Below are positions 1 to 11,700 of a stretch of 64,000 bases of DNA, in pieces. The stretch comes from Leuctra nigra (Eukaryota; Arthropoda; Insecta; Plecoptera; Leuctridae): positions 13,689,246 to 13,753,245 of the forward strand of contig OW203773.1 in NCBI GenBank assembly GCA_934045905.1. The letters are read 5' to 3'. The notes under the pieces are model-generated. The model searched no databases, was not told the DNA's origin, and saw only the letters and a list, made by a program, of their open reading frames with translations. Position 1 is the stretch's first letter, and the number at the start of each line of letters is the position of its first letter. Both the position numbers and the translations under genes were made by a program.

Positions 1-240
1 TCCCTCAGATAGGTGCCTCAGATATATTCACGGTCTTCTGACCTCATCTTCAAAATCGGTAAGTTGCTAACGCAGCTTATATTGGAACACAGCCGCTGCA
101 ATTTGAACGTCTCGGTAGATCAGCTGGTAGAGCATCTGACTGGATATCGGAAGGTCGTGGGTTCGAGTCCTACTCGAGGAAAATCTTTTCCCATTGCAGT
201 TGGTATTTATTAACTCCAGTTTTTTCAGCAGTCTCTTCAC
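1..240 (+). repeat. tRNA-derived SINE-like repeat, copy 1
   Basis: Positions 109-180 fold as a 72-nt class I tRNA-like cloverleaf: D arm, a TCTGA/TCGGA anticodon stem, loop CTGGATA, and a T loop TTCGAGT. The flanks on both sides (roughly 40-108 and 181-215) recur at 34.06-34.26 kb and 34.36-34.51 kb around the same tRNA-like core. That makes a mobile tRNA-derived repeat more likely than a functional tRNA gene. The loop would read anticodon GGA (Ser), but the long variable arm of a true tRNA-Ser is missing. This copy has mismatches in the acceptor and T stems. Confidence 0.65.
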
Positions 241-360
241 GTTAACAACCTCAAACACTCTTTTGAGGTCAAGAAACACTGCTATGGTAGCCTCGTTACT
301 GTCCAGATCTTCCAACCACTTGCTAATGACATTTTGAAACACAGTTTTATATGAGTGAAT
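201..360 (-). pseudogene. LINE reverse transcriptase fragment
   Basis: The minus strand encodes a short stretch with the RT motif form FLDLKRVFEVVNVKRLLKKL, matching the FLDxxKAFDxVxH block of non-LTR reverse transcriptases. The Asp of FLDL is present, but the second motif is altered (FEVV for FDVV). The frame then runs into the adjacent SINE-like sequence, so this is a small dead remnant. Confidence 0.6.
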
Positions 361-510
361 ATAATCGTCATTTCAAGGTCGAAAACTCTTCATTGAAATA
401 GAGATTATAACGGGTTTCCTTGCCCCTTTTTGATAATCATTTTCAGAACTGATGTTTCTATTACAAGGGGAAAAATGTAATGACTGTGATTGTTGTTAAA
501 CGACAATTTT

Positions 511-610
511 CTAAGGTCGGGGACAGGCAAAGATGAATCCACTTTAGCATTGCCAGGTATAGGGCGGCCCATGCTAGAGCGGGTTAATCTTTGCCTGTCA
601 CCGACCGTAG
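511..610. repeat. 100-bp hairpin (MITE-like)
   Basis: The arms CTAAGGTCGGGGACAGGCAA and the reverse complement of its right-hand partner ending CCGACCGTAG match over more than 30 bases, with a short loop. No coding capacity. The stretch 611-851 beside it shows nothing recognisable. Confidence 0.6.
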
Positions 611-851
611 CTTATTATTAGGCTCAGGAGTAAAGTATCAGAACAATACATGGATATTTGTTCTGTTTCTATATACTACATAAAGAAAAGGAATGGATAC
701 TAGCTCGAAGAAGGTTGAATATTAACTAATGACAAATCTTTTATTGTGTAGTTATTGTCTTGGAATACTTTTTCTCAATAAACAATATTATTTATTTGCA
801 ATATTACACATTTTTGATGAAATTATACATCTTCGTATCAGAAAGAACGTG

Positions 852-3173
852 TTACTTCATTCCAGGTATACCGCCCATGCTCTCTCCGACCAAATCCAGT
901 ACCCCCTGCTCTGTTTTTAATTTAGCATATTTCGGGTCTTCAGTAGTAGTTGGACCTCCTGAAAAAAAATCAAATTCGATTAGAACATTTTGTACAGCAA
1001 TATTTCATTCTTGTTAAATTGTTAGTAGTCATAACCACATTACCTATGTCTGAAAATTTCTACTGGTTTTGTTCTCTACTAGTTCAACTGATTTACCGTG
1101 TCTTACCTTTTTGTTGTTGACCTTTTTGTTGTAGGGCTCTTTGTTGGATTCGTATTTTATCTCCTCCTTGTTGTTGGAATATGTTACGTTGACCTTCTTG
1201 TTGGTAACGTTGGTAATCTACTTGTTGTTGATCTCTTTGTTGTTGGACTAGTATTTGATTTTCTCCTTGTTGGTCACCTCCTTGTTGTTGGCCCCCTTGT
1301 TGTTGACCAACTCGTTGTTGAACTCGTATTTGATTTCCTTCTTGTTGGTCACCTCCTTGTTGTTGGACTCCTTGTTGGTCACCTCCTTGTTGTTGGACTC
1401 GTAATTGATTTCCTCCTTGTTGGTTACCTCCTTGTTGTTGGCCCCCTTGTTGTTGACCAACTCGTTGTTGAACTCGTATTTGATTTCCTCCTTGTTGGTC
1501 ACCTCCTTGTTGTTGGACTCCTTGTTGGTCACCTCCTTGTTGTTGGACTCGTAATTGATTTCCTCCTTGTTGGTTACCTCCTTGTTGTTGCTCTCCTTGT
1601 TGTTGGACAACTCGTTGTTGAACTCGTATTTGATTTCCTCCTTGTTGATCCCCTCCTTGTTGTTGCTCTCCTTGTTGGTTACCTCCTTGTTGTTGACCAA
1701 CTTGTTGCTGTACTCGTATTTGATTTCCTTCTTGTTGGTTACCTCCTTGTTGTTGACCAACTTGTAGAGGGTATGGTGCTAGGTCTGTTGGTAGATACAG
1801 ATCGATTATTAAAACCGGATGGCCCCCAAGAAAATGTCAAATAGGCCAGACATCGCTGTGATGAAACTACTGAATTGATCCATTTGAAAATTTCACATAG
1901 TATAAAATACATACTTTGGTCTAAAGTGTGAAAGTTTCCGAAACTTTACTTGAGTAGGAAAGAAGTTACAGCTGTTCGAATTTGGTTGTCGAAAAATCGA
2001 TTATACGACGCGATCAAATAGCTCGCGTCCAGAAAACCTCCAATGGCCGGAATACCGTTTTTTCAAAATTACTACCGATAACAAGCTGAACATTTCAACA
2101 TTTATTGAAAATATGTGATTATCGATTGTGTTAAAATTTCAATACATTTGGAAAAAAGGAACGATAGTTATGGTATTTTGAAGCCAGAAAATCTGGAAGA
2201 AAATTTCACTTCTGAAATAAACATGTCAATAAAATTTGTGAAGGTATATTATCTCCCGGATATATTCTGTTTCAAGTTCAAGATACCATAACTTTCGTTC
2301 CACCGATTCCAATGTATAGAATGCGATCACTCGAGGCATGGTCTCAGATTTTCATAAATTTTTGTGTATACTTATTGATAATCATACAATACACAATCTC
2401 TGAAAAAATTAAACACATCTTGTGTAAAATTTCTGAGATAAATTGATTTTTCTCGCCCATGTTATCTTATGGCAGCCAAGTAAAATCGTGGATGTTTTTT
2501 TTTTAGATAAAATGAAAATCTATTATTTTGTACTGTTTGATTTTAACAAATAAAAATCTGGTAGACCTACGGACATACTACCAAGAAAAAATTGAAAACA
2601 ATACCAACGTGTGCTATTTTAAAAGTTATACACCAAATTAGAAATGATTTTCCTATACCTCCCACGTTAAGGTTTTGTTTATTCTCAAAAGACATGCAAT
2701 TGAAAACTCATTATTGGACGGGAGTTGCAAACTACAGTTTATACCTATATAGTTGAACTGTTGTAAGAAGACTGTTGTTTATTTTTGAAATGGTCATTTC
2801 AAAAATAAATAAAAATGTGAATTTGCGCCACGTTAATATCAAGTTAATCATATTGGTAGTTTCTGGAATTTTGGAAAAGTTAAGGACTGGGAAGATTTTT
2901 ATTTATGAACAGTATAATGAAGGAATATAACAGTTTTACATGCAACTAAGGAATGGCTGAAATCGTTTTGACAGCCGCTTGATAAAATTTGATTAATTGA
3001 TAAAATAGTACTTATTTTAATTTTAAGAGTATCGTATAGATATTTCCTTACCACTATTATAATCACTATTTGTGGTTTAATAAATTAATTGAAATACATT
3101 GAAGTGAATGATATTTACCAGCATATGCCACGGCTGCAACGAGAGAAAAGAGAAGAATCACTTTCAAATCCAT
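852..3173 (-). CDS. Secreted Gln/Gly-rich repeat protein (3 exons, 279 aa)
   Basis: Coding exons are 3173-3119, 1784-1107 and 958-852. Exon 1 encodes the signal peptide MDLKVILLFSLVAAVAYA and ends in phase 1 before GTAAAT. Exon 2 follows the acceptor CTACCAACAG and starts DLAPYPLQVGQQQGG. It is built of QQQGGNQQGGNQIRVQQ-type repeats with a 50-residue (150-bp) higher-order period, and ends before GTAAGA. Exon 3 follows a T-rich acceptor and ends with VLDLVGESMGGIPGMK and a TAA stop. Lengths 55+678+107 give exactly 280 codons with no internal stop. The family is unknown. Signal peptide and repeats suggest an extracellular material protein. Longer open frames in this region (a Val/Leu frame on the plus strand, an NNKEVTNK frame on the minus strand) are by-products of the repeat. 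Confidence 0.8.
1270..1740 (-). repeat. 150-bp tandem repeat inside the Gln-rich exon
   Basis: On the plus strand the block starting CTCCTTGTTGTTGGCCCCC at about 1,275 recurs at about 1,425 and, diverged, at about 1,575. Each 150-bp unit is itself made of 24-27-bp CTCCTTGTTGTTGG-like pieces. Because 150 is divisible by three, unit number can change without breaking the reading frame. Confidence 0.8.
1785..3118 (-). other. First intron of the Gln-rich gene
   Basis: AT-rich intronic sequence between GTAAAT at 3118-3113 and the acceptor at 1785. I see no open frame with coding character and no recognisable mobile element. A loose inverted repeat (TTTTGAAATGGTCATTTCAAAA) lies near 2,785-2,806. 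Confidence 0.6.
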
Positions 3174-3470
3174 CTTGACGTGTCGACTTCTCGTTCTCTT
3201 CTGATTCTTCAAGAGTTTCAATCAAAGCAAACTGTTTCTTTCACTTAATGAGAATGTACAGTCGTAAAATGACTTTTACGTTTTTACCTGGTGATTTAAT
3301 AACATGGAGTAACAGAAATAATTACTGAAAATGGAAAGATTTAATCGAAAAAATTCTTAACGGAGGTACTTATAGTGCGGGGTATTAAATCTATGCTTAC
3401 CTACGTGAAAACCAAATCGATAAACTCTACCTCGAACGGGCTACTATAGTAATTTTACCATTAAGACGGC

Positions 3471-3840
3471 TGAGTAGTGAGTTTGAACTTGAAGAGTTTT
3501 TAATCGATTTTTATCAATATCTTTTACCAATGTATTCGTTGATAAAATAAGGATTTGTACGAGTATTCAGAACAGTTCAATGAAAATAATTTCATAGCTT
3601 GGAATGGTTTATTTGTTTTATATTGTCCTACAGACGTTTAGTGCCCGAAAATTAGTAAAATTATGGCACTAAACGTTTGTAGATCAAAAAGACCTAAAAA
3701 CCCATTCCAAACTATGAAATTATTTTCATTACCACCGTTCTGAAGACTCGTACAAAGCCTTATTTTATTAACTATTACATTGGTTAAAGATATTGAAAAA
3801 AATCGATTAAAAAACTCTTCAAGGTCAAACTCACTACTCA
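3471..3840. mobile_element. Foldback element, family A (370 bp)
   Basis: TGAGTAGTGAGTTT at the left pairs with AAACTCACTACTCA at the right, and the arms stay complementary for about 180 bp around an AT-rich centre. A diverged relative begins at 27,321. The left end follows TTAAGACGGC. It lies between the Gln-rich and Pro-rich secreted-protein genes. No transposase is encoded. Confidence 0.7.
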
Positions 3841-3994
3841 GAGTAAAAATTTTTAAATCTTACAATCTTCTGAAATGCCTTCATATGAAAAATGGCACAT
3901 CAATTCACATAATAAACATGATGACAAGTTTTTATGCAGTGCTCGAATCAGAGAGCAGGAAAGATCTTAAGAGTTTGTTGCTGTCCGCTCATAA

Positions 3995-4092
3995 TCAATC
4001 CTATACATACAATCATACACATATAATTCGCACACAATCAATCCTATACATACAATCACACACATATAATTCTACACAATCTGTTCAATATA

Positions 4093-4123
<31 letters not shown>

Positions 4124-4125
4124 GT
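3995..4125. repeat. Short tandem repeats and (AATA)n microsatellite
   Basis: A roughly 44-bp unit containing CCTATACATACAATCA and CACACATATAATT is repeated twice at about 4,000-4,075. A run of AAAT/AATA tetranucleotides follows at about 4,093-4,123. Confidence 0.75.
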
Positions 4126-4249
4126 AACTTAATAAACAATCAAATAAAATTAATATATTTAATTAATATACAAATTACTGTATTTTGTATATTTCACACA
4201 AACATAAATTTGTTATTTGCCAGCTTTCATTTTAAAGAATTCCGACGGG

Positions 4250-5389
4250 TCAACCTAAAATGTTATTAGGTACCTTGTGAGCCTGTTGGTGGAGGGCCTG
4301 TTGGTGCAAGAGCTCTTGGATGTGGGCCTTCTGAAGATGGAAGTATTTCCCATGGAGTCAGCTTCCTACTTTCTGGACCTACAATAATGCCACGCTATTA
4401 ATTGTTGCTTTGTGGTACCGATAAATAAATTATATAATAACATTTTTAAATAATATTCAATTATAGTATTTTGTGTTTAAATACACATGACATAAACACG
4501 TATTTTAAAGTTTTTCGAAAGTTTGAAGAGTTCCGAGTGGCCGCTAACAACATGGGTATTACCTTGTGGGCTTGGAGTAACTTTTGCTGCCTCTGTTGGT
4601 GCTGGGCCTGTATGAGTGATTGACATGATTAGTTACAAATTGTATGTACACATTGGTAACATTATCTAATAATTAAGACATAATAAGTAAAATATAAGTT
4701 AATAGATATCAAAAGTAATTTGTTTAGAAAATCTAATAACATTCATAATTTTTATTAATAAAAATAATATTGAATTTATTTAACATACGCAAGCTATAGT
4801 AACACCTTAAGAACATAAAATACAAAAACGCCAAAGTAGAATAGCAAAACCAAACAATAATTATGGTAATTTTGTTATTTACGCCAGTAAAAGGTTTCAT
4901 GCTCCATGAAACGTTTCCCATGCTTTAGGCTCCATGTCAAGTAATCAATATGGCTGCCACTTTAGTACATATTCTCGCCGCATGGTATACAAACGCTCAT
5001 GAGTGAGATCATAAACACATCACTATAATTTCATTACTTTACTAATTTTACATGATCATTTTATCAACCATCTTAATTTAATTTTTGATTTTGATTTTAC
5101 CTCTTGCAATAGAAGTTATGATGATTTCGGAAGTTTTTCGGAACGACATATCTGTTAACATCTTTTATCTTTTAAACAAATTACTCAATCATTCAGGAAG
5201 ACATTTATAATAGACAATAGATGATTTAAATGTATAACACATAGCTCTGACTATTTGTGCAGACTCTATTCCCCTTCTCTCGTCGAAGAGTTAGCAACAC
5301 GTCTTGGAAAACTGAAAGGGAAACATATATTTACCAGATGTTGAAGTTAAAGCAATGATCGCGAGAATAATACCAACGTTCACATGCAT
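4250..5389 (-). CDS. Small secreted Pro-rich protein, duplicated 3' exon unit
   Basis: Exons are 5389-5335 (signal peptide MHVNVGIILAIIALTSTS, phase 1 before GTAAAT), 4607-4563 (GPAPTEAAKVTPSPQ) and 4378-4274 (GPESRKLTPWEILPSSEGP, then PTGPPPTGSQ). Exons 2 and 3 are both phase 1-1 and could be skipped or repeated freely. After exon 3 the protein ends almost at once: reading through gives QGT then TAA; splicing to 4254 gives G then TGA. The listed end uses the second option (69 aa). A better-looking C terminus, VDPSEFFKMKAGK with a TAA stop, lies just downstream in another frame. The segment after exon 2 encodes a related SGHSELFKLSKNF. This suggests tandem duplication of an exon plus tail, then frame loss. 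The family is unknown, and it may be decaying. Confidence 0.6.
4608..5334 (-). other. First intron of the Pro-rich gene
   Basis: AT-rich, 727 bp, bounded by GTAAAT and by an ACTCATACAG acceptor. No gene or named element seen. Confidence 0.55.
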
Positions 5390-5741
5390 CTTGTTGTGAA
5401 GTAGAGTCTTTCTCGTCACACATTCCACTGGAAACTGTTTTACTTCTTCAGAAATGTAATTAATCCGGCGGTATGTTTAAATCCGCACACTTGGGGGAAA
5501 AAAACATTATAGAAAATAACGAGTTACAGGAGTAATAATAAGTTGAATAAAGCACACAAGAACGGGATTGAGTAAGAACTCAATAACAATAAATTGTGTT
5601 ATTTATCCATAAAAGATTGTAATTGAATGTAAGGATATCGCGTCAGAATATTTCATAAAGACGTCAAGACCAACTGAAACTCAAACGCAATTCTGTCTCT
5701 CGAGACAACAAAGTCAGAGCATCCAAGATGCAGTGATTAAG
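5390..5741. promoter_or_regulatory. Head-to-head intergenic region of two secreted-protein genes
   Basis: 352 bp separate the divergent start codons of the Pro-rich gene (minus) and the giant repeat gene (plus), so both promoters must lie here or overlap it. No unambiguous TATA box or initiator could be fixed. A start-stop minimal upstream ORF (ATGCAGTGA, 5728-5736) lies 5 bases before the giant gene's usable ATG. Confidence 0.4.
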
Positions 5742-8700
5742 ATGGCGGCCAAATTACATTGCGTGCTCGCAGTATTCGTTCTGGTGCAAACAGCAGGTAC
5801 TTACTAGGAAAACGCTCAGTGTAACGCGTTGATAAGCGAGCACGGGTACGTGCAAATTCTCGAACCGGAAATGCGTACACAACGCACAGAAAACATATAC
5901 ATCCATATGGAATTGATTATGATATCAACTTAAAAGTGTATGCTTTTCATCGAAACTTTAAAATAGCATCTAAGCACCTGGTTCATAAAGCAAATCAGAA
6001 TCAATTTTCAATTGGCACTGGAAAACATTCATTTCGATACTTCATTACTGACAGATATTAAAAATGTAAATAACTTCATACGTTCTTAACTGATTGGGAT
6101 GAAATTTTGTAAAATAAGAGACAATATTGGTCTTAATGATCATGCAAAATATGAGTTTGATCAGAATTATCGAAGACCGTTTTCATTTTTCAGCCTATCA
6201 GGAGATATTTATTTAAATTTTAACCAATGAATCTGAGTAACGCGTTGATGAGCGAGCACGGATACGCGCAACACCTCGAACCGAAATTCTGTCTATCGAA
6301 AATGTCATTAAAAGCCAATAATTCTAAAATTTCGCCACAGATTTGTATAGAAATCTCAAAACATTCCTAAAATATTGGTCCAAATAACCATGCAAAGCTT
6401 TAAGTTGATCAATTGAACCTTTATGATTGAACTGTTCCGTGTTAATTTTCAAAAATCACAGGATCTCCTTCAAAAAATATACCTGAGACCACTCATATGA
6501 TATAAGTGTGTCTACACAATATCAGATCGACTGTTGAACGGTCATTATCAGTTTCATTTGCGTTTGAAAGTTTCTGCTCTAACTACCTTGCCTTGAACTG
6601 AAGAGTCGAAGTCGCCGTGAATTTGACAGCCAACACGCTAATAGTCCGTAAAATGTCAATAACGTTTGGATTTAAACACAGATTAGTATGAAAATTGTCA
6701 AAAATGCAGATAATGTTGGACCCAACCATCATGCGAAGTTATAAGTTGATCGTTCAATCGGTTATAGTTTAAATTTCTAAAAACACAGGAAAGATGGTTT
6801 TAAATTTTAACCAATGGGAGGATTTGGCTGAAACTTTGTTTGATTGGGTACAATGTTGGGGGTAATGACTTGTCAAAATTTCAATTTGATCAAAACAACC
6901 AATCGAAAGTTAATTTTTTTTAAATTTGAACCAATCAATGGATTTCAAAAAAATTAGGGTCTGCAACAATCAGAAATGTTACGTACATGTGTGCAAAATT
7001 TCAGCTCGATCGAAGAAAAACTCTGACCTGTATATCGTCAGTAACAGAAAAAAAAAAAAACAAACAAAAAAAAAAACAGAGGTCCGTGCCAAAAGAGCCA
7101 AATGGAGACGCTCGCTTCGCTCGCTCAATCAACATACTGAACATTATTCTATTGAGATGGCTCTTTGTGCTCTGATTTTTAATTTCGTTCTTGGTTTGAT
7201 GTCATCTTATTCGTTTTTGAGTCGATTTTGGACACATATATAATTATTTTCTCTACACCTTAGTTTCCATATCGCCTAAAATAATAGCTTCTTGCGAACT
7301 ATTTTCCTCACAATATAATATTATTGGCTAACATAATTATGGTGGCTGTGGATCGATCGAGGCATAGCTCAGATCTTCATAATTTTGTAATTTTGCCATA
7401 CACAATCTATGAAAAACGATGTTTTTACTGGATTTTCAAGTAGACTATTGGCAAAGAGAAAACCTATTTTCCGAAAATCTGATGCTTTTAGTTTTGACAC
7501 TATTGACATATTCTCAAGGACAAGGTCGTATTAAAATTGAGCCTATCAAAATAATAGTGAAAATTATGCAACACTCCTTTTCTGCCTTTAAATATTCTTA
7601 GGAGCAAAGGTTATTAGATATTGATGGACGGAGGTCGTTATTCCAGCATTTCGAGGAGTTGACGAGTTCGATCCCCCGTTGGGCCGACCACCTGATGCAC
7701 CTGACAAACTTGTTGCATCTGATGCACCTGTTCCGCCGGTGGCACCTGACAAACTTGTTGCGCCTGAAGCACCTGAAGCCCGAACACCTGGAGAAGGACG
7801 AATTGATCCTGTAGCACCTGCAAGTCCTGGAAGACTTCCAGCTGATGACGAAACGACAGGAAGAATTAAGGAAGAACACTGGTTTGAGACTCTTCGGCTT
7901 CCTGATCTTCCCGAACTTCCTGGACTTCCTAAAGACTCGAAATCGTTTAATCTTCATCAAGAAATTAATCTTCCTGAATTTCATGGGTTCCCTGAATTCC
8001 CTGAAAAACCAGTATTTCCTCCTGCCCCTGAAGTCAATGAAATAGGTTCTCTTCCTGGATTGGTACATACACTTCACGAGAAACCTGTAATACTTAGTGG
8101 ACCTGAACTTCCTGAATTTCAAAATGCACCAGAAAATCCAGTAATTCCTGGTACACCTGAACTTCCTAAAATATCATCTCTTAATCGATTACACAAAAGT
8201 TCTCATTTTCAGGAGATAAATAATATTCCTAAAGTAAAGCAACTTGAAAATAATGAAAATAATCAATTTATTGATCATTCTAAACAAAACAATGCTTTTG
8301 GAAAACATGAACTTGACAAAAATTATAGGATTTCTGAATTTAATGATCATACAGAAACACGAAACCATTCTAAATTTACTGACCTCTCAGAATTGCATAA
8401 ACAACAAGGCCAACAAAAAAGTCGGTATTTTATTAATAATGCTGCTTTTCAAAATTTACCAAATCAGCCTAATTATTCGGAATTACAAAATTCACGCAAA
8501 AACCCAATAATTCATGGGAAAACTGAACTTCCTAAAATATCTTCTTTTCCTGGCATCAGTTTTCATTTTCATGAGATAAATAGTATTCCTAAAATACAGC
8601 AACTTGAAAATGAAATAATGAATCAATATATTGGCCATGAACAAAATAATGCTCTTGAAAAACATGAACTTTCCAAATATTCTAAAATTTCTGAAAAGAA

Positions 8701-11700
8701 TGATTATACAGAACCATCTAAACAATTCAAATTTGCTGCTTTTCCTGAAATGCAAAATGTTTTTGAAAACCATCAAAATGTTGATACTTCGAATTTCGAA
8801 TTGAAGAATAATGAAAAACCACGCAACTTTTATAAATTTACACACCTCTCAGATTGGCATAAACATCAACAACCTAATCTCCGTTCTTATTCCAACAATC
8901 TTAAATTGCAAGATGACTCTGAACTTTCTGACAATCCTGGGAATTATAAATTAAATAATGATCCTGAAAAATATGATCATCCATATCCTGAATATCCTGA
9001 GTCACAATACAAATTTAATCCTCATTGGCTTAATAATCCCATTAACATTCCCGAAACGAACGGTCTAACAAAATTCCACGTTCTTCCTAAAAAATATCCT
9101 GAGTCGCAATACACATTTAATCCTCATTGGCTTAATAATCCCATTAACATTCCCGAAACGAACGATCCAACAAAATTCCACGTTCTTCCTAAAAAATATC
9201 CAGTGCCACAATACAAATTTAATCCTCATTGGCTTAAAAATCCAATTGACATACCCTATCATGAACGGTATGATTTTTCAAAATTTCCCGTTCTTCCGAA
9301 TATGCACAATGTTCCGGACAAATACATATTTCCGACAAATCCTAGTAATAATTATAAATTAAAAGATAGTGCAAAACCACAAAATCATTACAAATTTAAT
9401 GACTTTTCAGGATCAAATAGACGTCCTGATATTCTTGGATTACATAAATTACCTAGATATTCAATTACTCCTGCAATAGATAGAATATCTAAAGTTCCAG
9501 AATTACCAAATCGTTCTGAAATACCTGAATCACAAAATTTACCCGATATAAAAATAATTCGTAAGCCTTTTAAAATGACGGAACTTCCTGAATTACACAA
9601 TTTAAATGACAAATCAATTGTTCGGAGTGCAGATGAACTTAAAACTCATGAGTTTCATGGTTTAAATAAATTAACCGAAAATTCAAAAGATATGCTTACC
9701 CCTGCAATTGATAAAATACATGTAGTCCCAGAATTACATAATAGTCCTAAAATTCCTGCATTAGGCAATGAACTCGAAAATCCAAAAATTTATGATGCAC
9801 TTGAAATTCCTAAAACATCAGATCTCACTGGATTAAAAAATCATTATCAATTTCATGAGCTGAATAATATTAATAACGTAAGGAATCTACAAAGATATCA
9901 TCGCCTCTCCGAATTACATAATAATGTTGATATAAATGAGCACCGTCAATGTACTGTTAGTTCTAAACAAGATAACATTCCTGAAAATCATGAGCCACCT
10001 CAAATCGCCGACATTTCTGAATTTAAAGATATTCCGGAACCACGAGAACTTTTAACAAATCCTAAATTACATAAAACATATTCAAATCATGAACTTCCAA
10101 ATCATACCGATCTTCCGAAATTGCAGAATCTACCTGAAAAACATAACTTTCACATTGAATCTACCATGTCTAAATTAGATGATAATTCAGCAGAACAAGA
10201 AACTTTAGAGTCTATTGACAATCCCAAATTAAGTCAGTATCATGAAAAACATGAACGTTCAAAACGTCCAAAATATGATGAAGTTCACACCGATTCTTCC
10301 AATTCTAAATTTAATGATAATACAGATGAACAAGAAAATTTAGAACCAATTGACAATCATGAAATAAGTAAGAACCAAGATAAACATGAAAATACAAAAC
10401 TCAGAATATGGGATAATTCAGAATATAAAGCAACTTCCAAATCTTCTGATCATCCAGCATTACATAAAAGTCCTGAACATCCCCGATTACAAATATTACC
10501 AGATTATACAAAAGTTCAAAATTCCACTGAAATTGATCAAATATCTGAAGCTTCAAATAAATTACAGAAATTAGCTGACAATACAAAACTTTCAAATTAC
10601 CCTGAAATTGATAAAATATCGGAAATTCGAAATAAATTACAAAAACTGGCTGATAATACAAAAGTTGCAAATTCACATCAAATTGAAAAATTTACTGAAA
10701 TTCCAAATATAAATAGACCAGATCTTCCACGATTTGAGATAATTGCTGATAAACCAAACGTTCCAAAATTCCATGAATTTGATAAATTGTCTGAAATTCG
10801 AAATAAATTACAAAATGTAGCTTATAATACAAAACTTCCAAATTCGCCTATAACTAATAAAATATCGGAAATTCCAAACATACCTAATAGACCAGATCTT
10901 CCTCGAATAGAGAAATTAGCTGATAATACAATAGTTCCAAATTTCCATAAGTTCATTAAAATGTCTGAATATCGAAATAAATTAAAAAATTTAGCTGATA
11001 ATACCAAAGTTGCAAATTCCCATGAAATTGATAATATGTCTGAAATTCCATATAAATTACGCAAATTAGCTGATAATACTAAAGTTCCAAATGTCCATGA
11101 ATATGATAAATTGTCTGAAATTCGTAATAAATTACAAGATTTAGCTGATAAAACAAAACTTAAAAATTCCCCTAAAATTGAAAATATGTCTGAAATTCCA
11201 AATAAATTACGAAAATTAGCTGATAAAACAAATGTTCCAAATTCCCCTGAAATTGATGAAAGGTCTGAAATTCCAAATATGCTACAAACATTAGGTGATA
11301 AAACAAAACTTCCAAATTCCCTTGAAACTAATAATATATTGGAAATTCCAAATCTACCTAAAAGTAAGAAAGTTCCTCTATTACATAAATTAACCGATAA
11401 TACAAAACTTCCAAATTACCCTGAAACAGATAAAATATCGGAAAATCCAAATGTACCTCATAGTCCAGATCTTCCTCGATTACATAAATTAACCGATAAT
11501 ACAAAACTTCCAAATTCCCTTGAAACAGATAAATTATCGGAAATTCCAAATCAACCTTATAGTAAAGATCTTCCTCTATTACATAAATTAACCGATAATA
11601 CAAAACTTCCAAATTACCCTGAAACAGATAAAATATCGGAAATTCCAAATGTACCTCATAGTCCAGATCTTCCTCGATTACATAAATTAACCGATAATAC

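Noticed and set aside
1248..1760. 170-codon minus frame NNKEVTNKEE
   Set aside because: Shifted frame of the same repeat. It does not join the signal-peptide or terminal exon in phase.
1098..1844. 248-codon plus-strand frame of Val/Leu repeats (LLVVGHLLVVG)
   Set aside because: Antisense of the Gln-rich exon. It has no splice partners, and its hydrophobic composition is simply the complement of CAA/GGT repeats.
6926..7243. 105-codon plus frame in the giant gene's first intron
   Set aside because: Covered mostly by the end of Helitron-like element a, with a poly-A run giving Lys repeats. Same text occurs inverted at 57.1 kb.
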